This document shows, piece by piece, positions 6,458 through 13,447 of a stretch of DNA of 13,696 nucleotides (position 1 is the first letter of the stretch; every line of letters begins with the position of its first letter). The position numbers and the translations under genes are program-made. This stretch comes from JBOHNM01 sp050730675 (lineage in GTDB: Bacteria; Planctomycetota; Phycisphaerae; Phycisphaerales; UBA1924): positions 1 to 13,696 of the forward strand of contig JBOHNM010000117.1 of assembly GCA_050730675.1 (NCBI GenBank). Reading direction: 5' to 3'. The notes beneath the pieces are model-generated. The model had not been told where the DNA came from, did not search any database, and saw only the letters and a program-made list of their open reading frames with translations.

Positions 6458-7105
6458 TCATTGCTTGCCGCTATCAGCTCGGAACGTCAACCGAACCTTG
6501 GCCCACTCGCGCCACTGCGGCGTCGTTCCGCGGAGCGCGATCTCGCGCAGATTGGCATCCAGGCTGTCGTCAGGCTTTTCGGTGCGCAGTTGCAGGCTCG
6601 TCAATGCCTGCACCGCGGGGATGTACCCGGGGTAGACCTCCAGCGCCGTGCGGTAGCCCGCGATGGCCTCGTTGCTTCGCCCCGCTTCCTCCATGGTCAT
6701 CGCTAGATTCATGCGCGGGTCGGGATTGCCCGGCATGAGCTTGCACGCCCATTCCAGCTCGTTGGCCGCCTCGTACAGCCGCGGCGAATTCCACCGCAGA
6801 TAGAGCGCCCCCAGGTTATTGTGGGCCGGTCCACAGTAAAGATCAGCCGTCAAGGCAGACCGGAAGAGCTTTTCGGCCGCGGTCGGATCGGAATCCATGC
6901 AAGCCACGCCCTGGTTCGTCAGGCGCTGGGCTTCCAGCGGGTTGCGATCGGATTCCGTCGGCGTCTGGTATGGGCTTGAGCCGGGCGTCGTCGTCGCACA
7001 TCCACCCAGGACGACGGTGGCCATCGCCGCCAGACTCATCCCGCACGTGATCGCGCCGAGCGCCGCCAACTGCTTCGAGTTCCAATGGTGTAGTGAAGTG
7101 ATCAT
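6458..7105 (-). CDS. TPR-repeat lipoprotein, candidate secretin pilotin of the T2SS
   Basis: 215 residues from an ATG that overlaps the GspM-like stop as ATGA. An N-terminal signal with hydrophobic core ends in the lipobox VLGGC, with the acylated Cys at 36, so the product should be a lipoprotein. After a Thr/Ser/Pro spacer come about three tetratricopeptide-like helical pairs: about 60-90 (EAQRLTNQGVACM), 93-127 (GPAHNNLGALYL, then AANELEWACKLMPGNPD), and 128-161 (PRMNLAMTMEEAGRSNEAI, then YRTALEVYPG). TPR lipoproteins of the PilF/PilW class act as pilotins that bring secretins to the outer membrane. Being last in an operon headed by a secretin makes that role attractive here, although there is no direct proof; a generic scaffold is the alternative. 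The stop lies only a few bases from the transposase relic, so the original 3' flank has been lost. Confidence 0.9.
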   Translation of the reverse strand: MITSLHHWNSKQLAALGAITCGMSLAAMATVVLGGCATTTPGSSPYQTPTESDRNPLEAQRLTNQGVACMDSDPTAAEKLFRSALTADLYCGPAHNNLGALYLRWNSPRLYEAANELEWACKLMPGNPDPRMNLAMTMEEAGRSNEAIAGYRTALEVYPGYIPAVQALTSLQLRTEKPDDSLDANLREIALRGTTPQWREWAKVRLTFRADSGKQ

Positions 7106-7647
7106 GGCAAGGGCTTCTTCGGGCCGTCAACGTACGTGGCAACAAGACTGAGGTTCACGCGGTAGCTCTGTTCGCCGGTGCCTGCCGCGCTGATTCGGGC
7201 AAAGTCGATCGATGTGACATTCCACACAGATTGTGAAGCCCGCCAGCGCTGCAGGAATACTCCGAGTTCGCCGAGCGTGAGTGGCTCCAACCCGACGCGT
7301 GCCGACTGACGACGGCGGTTGACCCCCGGCCAGAGTGGGTCCACTGCCAGCCGCGTCTCGCCGTCGGGCGCAACCGTTCGCAGCTTGGACTCGGCCAGCC
7401 CCGCTGCCTTCATCACGCTCCCCAAAAGGGTGGCCAAGTCATCGGCCGGCCTCGGACCCATCCCCGTCGTGGGCCGCTTGGCGCGCAGGTCCAGTACTTC
7501 CTGCGCTTGATGCTCCAGAACGATCAAACGCTGCCGATCATCCTTGACCCGAGTTGACGCAACCGCGAGCGATCCACCGCGCCAGAGCAGCGCCGCGGCG
7601 GCCACACCCACGATGAGCACGAACAGCATCCGGAGTTCGCGAGTCAT
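7102..7647 (-). CDS. GspM-like inner-membrane protein of type II secretion
   Basis: 181 residues from the ATG at 7647, which overlaps the preceding stop as ATGA and has GGAGG 7 nt upstream; the frame extends to 7758 but only inside the GspL-like gene. There is one TM at about residues 6-22 preceded by a short basic cytoplasmic end, then a helical stretch (about 32-60) and a compact alpha/beta region (about 68-175) with an amphipathic LTLGELGVFLQRWR helix and a final beta strand YRVNLSLVATYV. This is the layout of GspM/PilO proteins: short cytoplasmic tail, TM, coiled coil and ferredoxin-like fold. Sequence similarity to well-known GspM is not visible by eye, so the name rests on layout and on its place directly after a GspL-like gene. 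It would bind GspL in the inner-membrane platform. Confidence 0.75.
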   Translation of the reverse strand: MTRELRMLFVLIVGVAAAALLWRGGSLAVASTRVKDDRQRLIVLEHQAQEVLDLRAKRPTTGMGPRPADDLATLLGSVMKAAGLAESKLRTVAPDGETRLAVDPLWPGVNRRRQSARVGLEPLTLGELGVFLQRWRASQSVWNVTSIDFARISAAGTGEQSYRVNLSLVATYVDGPKKPLP

Positions 7648-8621
7648 GGCTGGACCTCCGCAGTACCAGCGGGTTCCTCGCGCACCAGCCGCAGCTGGAG
7701 CCGTACCGATCCGGTCTTGTCGTCGGCGGCGCTCATCTGGGGCTCCATGAGCGTCCACCCATGAATGGTGCGCAGGGCGTCGGCGATCTTGCCTGCCGCG
7801 GCCCGATCATCGGCCAGAACATTCAGGGTGATCGTGTCGCTCGCGACGGTCAGCGTCTCCGTCCGTACATGCGGAGCGCCCTCGCCGCGTGGCCAGCCCG
7901 ACAACAGGCTGGCGAGCCCTTGGGCGGCATCCCGGTCCGCTGAAGCAGGTTTCATGCGGGTCTGGTGAAGGCGAGCAAGCTCGGATTCAACCAGTGCAAC
8001 GCCCTCGTCGGGATCGAACGCACGACCAACCACCTGTCGCAGCACCCCGGCAGTCGCTTCGAGCACGGCCTGACGCTCGCGGCGCACATCAGCTGCACGG
8101 CGCTCGATCCCCACCAGGGCCACGATCGCAACCACAACAGCCATTCCGCACGCGAGAAACCCGATGCGTTTCCTGGCTGTTTGTACAGGTCGCGGTTCGT
8201 GCTCGTCCACAAGGAAATTGAGCGATCGTGGATCGATATCAGCACCACCATTCCCGATGGCGAGAAAAGGCTCCGGGAGTTGATCCGGGCAGAGGACCAA
8301 CAAGTCGGCACCATTGAGCTCGTCCAGCCGATCCAGGGCAATGCCGCAGGCAAGCACGCGTCCGTCGCGCTGGAGCGCATAGACGGCATGAACAGCATCC
8401 ACCGACAGCGGCAGATTGCGGCCGAATAGCTCCGTCAGCGCCGGGCTCCGCAATGCCACCATCTGGCGGACCTGGCGTTCGGGCACAGTTCCGAGCGCTG
8501 CGGGATCAAGCACTGCCCAGAATAGCTCGCCGGTCGGCACGGTCTGCATGGTCAGCGGCAGCGTCGCGGATGGAAGCGTCGCGGTTGGCGCGATGGGGCG
8601 GGTCAGGGGCACAGCGCTCAT
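7644..8621 (-). CDS. GspL-like inner-membrane platform protein of type II secretion
   Basis: 325 residues, ATG overlapping the GspC-like stop as ATGA. The N-terminal 150 residues are predicted cytoplasmic, without a signal peptide, and include DAVHAVYALQRDGRVLACGI and ADLLVLCPDQLP. These could belong to a reduced actin-like fold as in GspL/PilM, though only part of the usual 230-residue cytoplasmic domain is present. One TM lies at about 153-171 (IGFLACGMAVVVAIVALVG) after a basic ARKR stretch. Beyond it is a helical spacer (about 174-230) and a periplasmic alpha/beta region with the strands TETLTVASDTITLNV and SVRLQLRLVRE. In the family, GspL links the GspE ATPase to GspM and the pseudopilus. 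Neighbours gspE, the GspC-like and the GspM-like gene support the call. A PilN-like type IV pilus protein is the alternative. Confidence 0.75.
   Translation of the reverse strand: MSAVPLTRPIAPTATLPSATLPLTMQTVPTGELFWAVLDPAALGTVPERQVRQMVALRSPALTELFGRNLPLSVDAVHAVYALQRDGRVLACGIALDRLDELNGADLLVLCPDQLPEPFLAIGNGGADIDPRSLNFLVDEHEPRPVQTARKRIGFLACGMAVVVAIVALVGIERRAADVRRERQAVLEATAGVLRQVVGRAFDPDEGVALVESELARLHQTRMKPASADRDAAQGLASLLSGWPRGEGAPHVRTETLTVASDTITLNVLADDRAAAGKIADALRTIHGWTLMEPQMSAADDKTGSVRLQLRLVREEPAGTAEVQP
7655..7659 (-). promoter_or_regulatory. Shine-Dalgarno GGAGG setting the GspM-like start
   Basis: GGAGG on the minus strand, 7 nt before the ATG at 7647, inside the last codons of the GspL-like gene. 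It decides between 7647 and the longer frame opening at 7758. Confidence 0.65.
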
Positions 8622-9106
8622 GGCGTCCCCCCTGACGCGGCGGTGTCGAGCAGCAGCCGTCGGGTTCCCTGCCCTTCAGAGATCTCCAGCTCGTTCGCGG
8701 CGACACGAGTGACCCGCCGCCCGACAAGCTGATCTCCGGTCACGACCTGGTGAAGCGTATCGGTGTCCGGGTCGTAGACGGCGGCGCGAAATCGAGATGG
8801 TCCATTGGGAACGACTTCGGCGGAGATGGCAATGAGTTGGAGACGCAGTGGGGGAGGGGGAGGCACGGGCTTGGGAGGTGGGGTGGGGTTCCAGATGGGG
8901 GCGTTGAACGCCGCAAGATCCACGGTCGATGTCTTCGCAGCGGCCGAACCTTTGGCGGTCGTTCGCAGTTGGACCACCTCAACAGCAGGAGATACGCCGG
9001 ACCAGAATGCCCATACGGCAATGGCAACCAACGCGACGCCCCCGCCAAACGCCCACTTTCGAGCGACCAGCCTGAGTCGATCGAGTTGTTCTCGCCCATC
9101 GCTCAT
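8618..9106 (-). CDS. GspC-like (HR-domain) inner-membrane linker of type II secretion
   Basis: 162 residues, ATG 3 nt after the gspE stop. A short cytoplasmic end carries a basic stretch, followed by one TM at about 19-36 (AFGGGVALVAIAVWAF). A periplasmic spacer leads to a proline-rich rod at 73-86 (NPTPPPKPVPPPPP). The final 70 residues form a small beta-rich domain (LRLQLIAISAEVV, RFRAAVYDPDTD, TGDQLVGRRVTRVAANELEI). This matches the homology region of GspC and the related PilP domain, which contacts the N0 domain of the secretin; the G-D-x-L/V-G...V...I pattern is typical. A C-terminal PDZ or coiled coil is absent, so it is shorter than proteobacterial GspC. Placement between gspE and the GspL-like gene supports a role in joining the platform to GspD. 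Confidence 0.75.
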   Translation of the reverse strand: MSDGREQLDRLRLVARKWAFGGGVALVAIAVWAFWSGVSPAVEVVQLRTTAKGSAAAKTSTVDLAAFNAPIWNPTPPPKPVPPPPPLRLQLIAISAEVVPNGPSRFRAAVYDPDTDTLHQVVTGDQLVGRRVTRVAANELEISEGQGTRRLLLDTAASGGTP

Positions 9107-9109
9107 GGC

Positions 9110-10645
9110 TTATTCCGCACCCAGCGTTACCCGCTCGACCTCGGACCGTGTCGTCACGCCCTCGTCGACCAGTCGTTGCCCTTCCATTTCCAATCTTCGC
9201 ATCCCTGCCTTCACGGCGGCGGCGCGGAGCTCGATGCTGTTAGCCCGCGCGCTGATCAATGGGCGGATGACCTCGTCGAGCACCAGTAATTCAAAGATGC
9301 CCCGTCGGCCCTTGTACCCCGAGTGCAAGCACCCAACGCACCCTGCACCGGCGCAATCGGCATGCACCATCCGCACCAGCCGCTGGGCCAGCACCGCCGA
9401 GAGCGAACTGGCGACGAGATACGGCTCGACGCCCAGGTCCAGCAATCGTGCCACAGCGCCCGGAGCATCTGAAGTATGCAGCGTCGAAAAGACCAAGTGT
9501 CCGGTCAAGCTCGCTTGGATCGCGATGCGAGCGGTGTCGCCGTCGCGGATTTCACCGACCATGATCACATCGGGATCCTGCCGCAGGATGTGCCGCAGGC
9601 CGTGAGCGAAGGTGATTCCCTTCTTGGTATCGACCTGTGTCTGGCTGATCGGCAGCCCTTGGCCGCCGGGGTCGGCCGACGAGAGGTCGTACTCGATCGG
9701 GTCCTCGATCGTCATCACGTTGACGTCGGCGGACCGCCCGCCGGTGAATGATCGCGCGATGAGCCAACGCAGCGTCGCGTAGAGCGTGGTGGTCTTGCCG
9801 CTGCCGGTCGGACCGGTGACCAGCACGATTCCTGATGAACGGCCGGCGCGATCCAGAAAGGCTTGGCGCACTTGTTCGGGCATCCGCAACGCTTCGATCG
9901 AGGCGTTGAGCTTTCCCTGCTGGGTGTCCAGCAGCCGGATCACCACCCGCTCGCCGTAGCTGCTTGGCAGTGAACTGATCCGGAGGTCGATCGCGCGGGC
10001 GGTCCGGCTACCTACTCGTCCGACCGTGACCGTTGCGCGTCCGTCCTGCGCCGCGCGGCGTTCGGCGACATCCATGCGCGCCATCACCTTAATACGACTG
10101 ACGATCGCCGGGGCCAGCCGCGGCGACACACGCCGCACCGTCAAGAGCACCCCGTCGATGCGGTAGCGGATGAGCGTGGCATCGGCGAGCGGCTGGATAT
10201 GGATGTCGCTAGCCCCGCGCCCGATCGACTCGAAGAGCACCGAATCCACCAATCGGACCACCGGTGCCTTGCCCTCCAGGTTCAGTAGATCGCGGTCAGC
10301 GCCGGCGGCTACACGCGAAAGTTCCTCGTCCAAGCCCGCATCGCTCTCGGTGGGCAACTCGATCACCGGGGTCGCATCGCCGCGCGCGTCGACGGGTTGC
10401 TCGGGCGCCTGGGCCGCCGCGTACGCCGCATCGATCTCGTGCGCCAGCGTCTCCGCATGCGCCTCGATCGCCTCGATAGTCGGTCCGCCGCCCAGCCGGA
10501 CCCGCACGTTGTGGAGCACAAGCGGATCGACCCCTTGGGCGTGACGGACCAGCAGCGCATCGCCCGCACCCGCCTCGCCCAGCACCAGGTGGCGCCGAGC
10601 AAACTCATGGGGGATCAGCTGAATGAACCGTGTGGCGGCGGCCAT
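9110..10645 (-). CDS. gspE: type II secretion system ATPase GspE
   Basis: 511 residues, ATG one base after the gspD stop (TGA-C-ATG). The first 80 residues resemble the N-terminal T2SSE domain that binds the GspL cytoplasmic part. The ATPase core has GASDIHIQP at 144-152, Walker A GPTGSGKT at 278-285, the Asp box TIEDPIEY at 312-319, Walker B DVIMVGEIRD at 359-368, and the His box LVFSTLHTSDA at 384-394, all intact. Residues 421-449 (QRLVR...GYKGRRG) are where relatives carry two Cys-x-x-Cys pairs about 25-30 residues apart; here only C431, C436 and C439 remain within nine residues. The enzyme hydrolyses ATP in the cytoplasm to drive pseudopilus assembly. PilB of type IV pili is the alternative, but the secretin and the GspC/L/M-like neighbours favour GspE. 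Confidence 0.93.
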   Translation of the reverse strand: MAAATRFIQLIPHEFARRHLVLGEAGAGDALLVRHAQGVDPLVLHNVRVRLGGGPTIEAIEAHAETLAHEIDAAYAAAQAPEQPVDARGDATPVIELPTESDAGLDEELSRVAAGADRDLLNLEGKAPVVRLVDSVLFESIGRGASDIHIQPLADATLIRYRIDGVLLTVRRVSPRLAPAIVSRIKVMARMDVAERRAAQDGRATVTVGRVGSRTARAIDLRISSLPSSYGERVVIRLLDTQQGKLNASIEALRMPEQVRQAFLDRAGRSSGIVLVTGPTGSGKTTTLYATLRWLIARSFTGGRSADVNVMTIEDPIEYDLSSADPGGQGLPISQTQVDTKKGITFAHGLRHILRQDPDVIMVGEIRDGDTARIAIQASLTGHLVFSTLHTSDAPGAVARLLDLGVEPYLVASSLSAVLAQRLVRMVHADCAGAGCVGCLHSGYKGRRGIFELLVLDEVIRPLISARANSIELRAAAVKAGMRRLEMEGQRLVDEGVTTRSEVERVTLGAE

Positions 10646-10646
10646 G

Positions 10647-13046
10647 TCACTTCACCACCCGTGGCTCGCTCTTGGGCCAATCGCTCGGGAGCGCCGCGTG
10701 GCTCGCCTGCTGGTCTGACAAATACCGCAGCGCTTCCATCGAGCCACCACGCACCACGCCCGCTTTGATGAAGACGAAGAACTTGTTCTTGCTTGTCGAG
10801 TGCGACTGATTCTTGAACAGCGCCCCGAACAACGGGATCGACCCCAACAGCGGCACCTGGCTTGCCCCATCCACGTCGGTGGTGACCTCCAACCCGCCCA
10901 CCACCACCGTATAACCATCAGGGATGGTCGCGATGCTCTTGACGCTGTTCACCTGCTTCGGTGGCGGGACCGACGCCGATGCCGCCTTCCCCGTGAACTG
11001 GCTGATCGAGATGTCGTAGTCCAACAAGAGCGTGCCGCCCTCGCCGATCTGCGGCTTGATCCGCAACTGCGTCCCCGCATCGCTCGTGCCGCCGAAGGCC
11101 GTGCTCGCCGGCGTTGACGAACTGGTGAAGAGTGCCGTGGTAAACGGCTCCTGCACCACCGAATTGAAACTCGCCGACTGGTTATTGCTCACCAGCACCC
11201 GCGGCAGCGACACCGACCGCCCATTGCTCAGCGTCTGAAGCGCCCGCACGATCACCGAGAAGTCGCCCGGATCGATCACCGCCCCGGTAAACCCGTCGCC
11301 CTCGATCGCCTGGCGGACCGCCGGTCCCCCGATGCCGACGGGTGCCGAGAGCCCGAAGAGCGAACTCAGACGAATGAGCGTCGAGCCATTGATCTTGAGC
11401 TTCTCGAGCTCCACGCCCAGGTTCAGTGCATCACCGTCGGACATGCTGACCAACACCACCTCCAGCAGCACCTGCGGCTGGCGAACATCCAGCGTCTTGA
11501 TGAGCTGCTCGAGCTGCTGCAGCAGCCGCCCATCGCCTACGGCGATGATCGTGCTCGTCGCCTCGTCGGCTGTGATCGCGATCGGCAATCCTCCCTTTCC
11601 CTGCACCACCGACCGATTCTGGTTCGGCAGCAGTGAATCAGGACGGCTCGAACCGAGAGGATTCAAGCTTGGGGAATTGGGCGAAGCGATGAGCGGTGTC
11701 GTTCCAGGGGGAGCAGCGGCGGAGTTGACGCCAAGCCCACTTCCCAATGGCTTCGCCAATGCGGTCGTGTCCGACGTGGCCTCCAGAGCACCCGCATCGA
11801 TCATGCGCTGCAGGACCGCGAGCAACTCAGAAACCGGCCGGTTGCGGATGGTGAACGCTCGCAGTGGCCGGCGCGCTTCTCCGGGCACGCTGTCGAGGCG
11901 GGCCATCAATTCGGCGATCTTGGCGTGCTGGGTCGGCGTAGCGGTCACCAAAAGCGTGCCCGTCGGCTCCTCGACCAACACCTTGGAGCGTTCGTCACCA
12001 CCCGATCCGGGCGCACCGGCGCCTCCACCGATCCCGGCGACCTGCTGGACCAACACCGCAACTTCACGAACGGCGAAGAGCTTGGGGTTGTAGGACTGAG
12101 TCTCAACGGCCTCGCGACGATCAAGTTGGTCAATGAGTGATCGCCATTGAGCCTGCGAGCGCTTGGGGGCGATGACCAAAAGCTCACCGCCGCTCGCCGC
12201 CGGGAGTACCTCGCCGGGCAGCTTCTCGCCCGCTACCGCGTCCCGCTTGGCGGCGACCTGCGCAACAAGTACACCGAGCTGCGCCGCCGACATGTTCTTG
12301 GCTGGCACCTCCTCGACGACCGTGGCGTTCTCTGCTACATCCTGTGATCGAAGCAGACCGATCGCTTCGTCCAGACGCGTGGAAAGATCGGAAATCACCA
12401 CCAGTCCCGGCCCCAATTGGTTCAGCCCCGCCCCGGCCACTCCCGGTGCTGCGGCTGTGCCACCACCGCCAGACCGGGAGAGCACCGGCCGCACGACGTC
12501 GGCGGCATCCTTCGGCGACAAATACTTCAGCCGGACGACCGCATTGCGGTACCCAGCTCGCACACCCCCGATCGGGCGCGCAGAATCTGGATCCGAGAGG
12601 TTGGTCACCGGCTCGATCCGTGCGCTGCGGGCGGCCTCGTCGAGCTTGACCACTGACAACGCGTCACGCTCGGGTTGACGCACAGTGGTAAAGCCCTTTT
12701 GGGCCAGGAACTGGTTGGTGGCTTGCCAGAGATCGGCGTCGCTCAAACCACTCCCCGACCGCAGCGTGACCTGTTGCGCTTTGAGCAATGCCGGGTCGTA
12801 GTCGATGCTGATCCCGAGCCTCTGCGAGCACAAGTCCAAGAGGCGCGCGAGGTCCACCTGCCCCGACAGCGCGACGCCGCCGGTTGGCGGGGGCGGCTGT
12901 GCCGGCACCGGTGTGGTCACCATCGGCGGTGTGGCGGGCTGTTGTGCTGCGCCGCAAACTCGCGCCGCGAGCGCGAGCGACACCATCGCAACGGGTAGTA
13001 CGCGCCTCGGGAGCCCATCGCGATAGGGGGTTCGAGAGTTCACCAT
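10647..13046 (-). CDS. gspD: type II secretion system secretin GspD
   Basis: 799 residues from ATG 13046; no clear ribosome site precedes it, and GTG at 13043 is an alternative. Residues 1-34 form a signal peptide with a long charged N-region. A Pro-rich spacer leads to N0 (about 57-135), then N-type repeats at about 168-235 (VVRLKYLSPKDAADVV), 241-311, 320-386 and 395-520, each ending in a hydrophobic strand and an LDRL/LKTLD-like helix. The last repeat holds a low-complexity loop (about 424-485). The secretin beta-barrel domain runs from about 522 to 766 with QVLLEVVLVSMSDGDALNLG, SLPRVLVSNNQSASF, DGYTVVVGGL, and the conserved VPLLGSIPLFGALF at 731-744. It forms the outer-membrane channel as a multimer. 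Most GspD proteins are about 650-700 residues with N0-N3. First gene of the T2SS operon. Confidence 0.93.
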   Translation of the reverse strand: MVNSRTPYRDGLPRRVLPVAMVSLALAARVCGAAQQPATPPMVTTPVPAQPPPPTGGVALSGQVDLARLLDLCSQRLGISIDYDPALLKAQQVTLRSGSGLSDADLWQATNQFLAQKGFTTVRQPERDALSVVKLDEAARSARIEPVTNLSDPDSARPIGGVRAGYRNAVVRLKYLSPKDAADVVRPVLSRSGGGGTAAAPGVAGAGLNQLGPGLVVISDLSTRLDEAIGLLRSQDVAENATVVEEVPAKNMSAAQLGVLVAQVAAKRDAVAGEKLPGEVLPAASGGELLVIAPKRSQAQWRSLIDQLDRREAVETQSYNPKLFAVREVAVLVQQVAGIGGGAGAPGSGGDERSKVLVEEPTGTLLVTATPTQHAKIAELMARLDSVPGEARRPLRAFTIRNRPVSELLAVLQRMIDAGALEATSDTTALAKPLGSGLGVNSAAAPPGTTPLIASPNSPSLNPLGSSRPDSLLPNQNRSVVQGKGGLPIAITADEATSTIIAVGDGRLLQQLEQLIKTLDVRQPQVLLEVVLVSMSDGDALNLGVELEKLKINGSTLIRLSSLFGLSAPVGIGGPAVRQAIEGDGFTGAVIDPGDFSVIVRALQTLSNGRSVSLPRVLVSNNQSASFNSVVQEPFTTALFTSSSTPASTAFGGTSDAGTQLRIKPQIGEGGTLLLDYDISISQFTGKAASASVPPPKQVNSVKSIATIPDGYTVVVGGLEVTTDVDGASQVPLLGSIPLFGALFKNQSHSTSKNKFFVFIKAGVVRGGSMEALRYLSDQQASHAALPSDWPKSEPRVVK

Positions 13047-13068
13047 GACGTTCGGGTGCCGCGGGCCG

Positions 13069-13074
13069 AGTATA
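13069..13074 (-). promoter_or_regulatory. possible -10 box (TATACT) of the T2SS operon
   Basis: TATACT on the minus strand, 22 bases before the gspD ATG, would give a very short leader (about 15 nt), which fits the lack of a ribosome site. The region 17 bp upstream (CACCGT) is a poor -35 match, so this is tentative. Confidence 0.3.
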
Positions 13075-13447
13075 CCGGCGGGTGCCTTCGAACGGTGCGT
13101 GTTGCATTAAGCGGCACAAATTCAGAATCCCACAGGTCATGCACAATCGACCCATCGGACCAACCGAAGGCTTGGGCAATCCGTGGAAGTTAATGGTCGA
13201 TCGTCGGGCGTGATCCCCATGACAAGGGGTGTCTCCATGTGGCGACACCACACCGCTCGCCCGTCTTCGGAAGACGCTGTGCCCGCGGTTCGGGTGGTCC
13301 GATCCGACCGATCGACAATTCCGTGGAGGTCCAAAGTCGGAGACGCCTTACGGGATTCACGGGGGCACATGCATTGCCCACCGCCGGCCGGCTGTAGACC
13401 GAAAGGCCCCCCATCGAGTTTTGCCAACGGCTCAGTCGGGCAGCGAG
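13075..13447. other. gene-poor stretch upstream of gspD
   Basis: About 370 bases between gspD and the unrecognised gene at the right edge. Open frames cross it on both strands, but none has a ribosome site, a recognisable domain or a plausible composition. It contains a 10-bp self-complementary site (GCCGGCCGGC at 13383-13392), a small hairpin (GGGCA, 7-nt loop, TGCCC at 13363-13379) and an imperfect palindrome listed separately. No U-rich run follows the hairpins, so I do not call a terminator. No tRNA cloverleaf was seen. Confidence 0.4.
13228..13249. repeat. imperfect 22-bp palindrome, possible operator
   Basis: Arms GGTGTC (13228-13233) and GACACC (13244-13249) enclose a second matching pair, CCA and TGG, around a TG centre, with a single mismatch between inner and outer arms. 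It overlaps a second small repeat, CCCC (13215-13218) with GGGG (13226-13229). It is about 180 bases upstream of gspD. A regulator binding site is possible but unproven. Confidence 0.35.

Noticed and set aside
7648..7758. 37-codon N-terminal extension of the GspM-like protein
   Set aside because: It lies inside the GspL-like gene; the ATG at 7647 has GGAGG and an ATGA overlap and begins directly before the TM.
11332..12093. 253-residue plus-strand frame
   Set aside because: Antisense of gspD, Ser/Ala/Pro-rich, no motif.
12664..13251. 195-residue minus-strand frame crossing the gspD start
   Set aside because: Out of frame with gspD over its signal peptide and N0 domain; Arg/His/Thr-rich shadow.
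13363..13392. Hairpins as intrinsic terminator of the right-edge gene
   Set aside because: Stems are short and no U-run follows on the minus strand.
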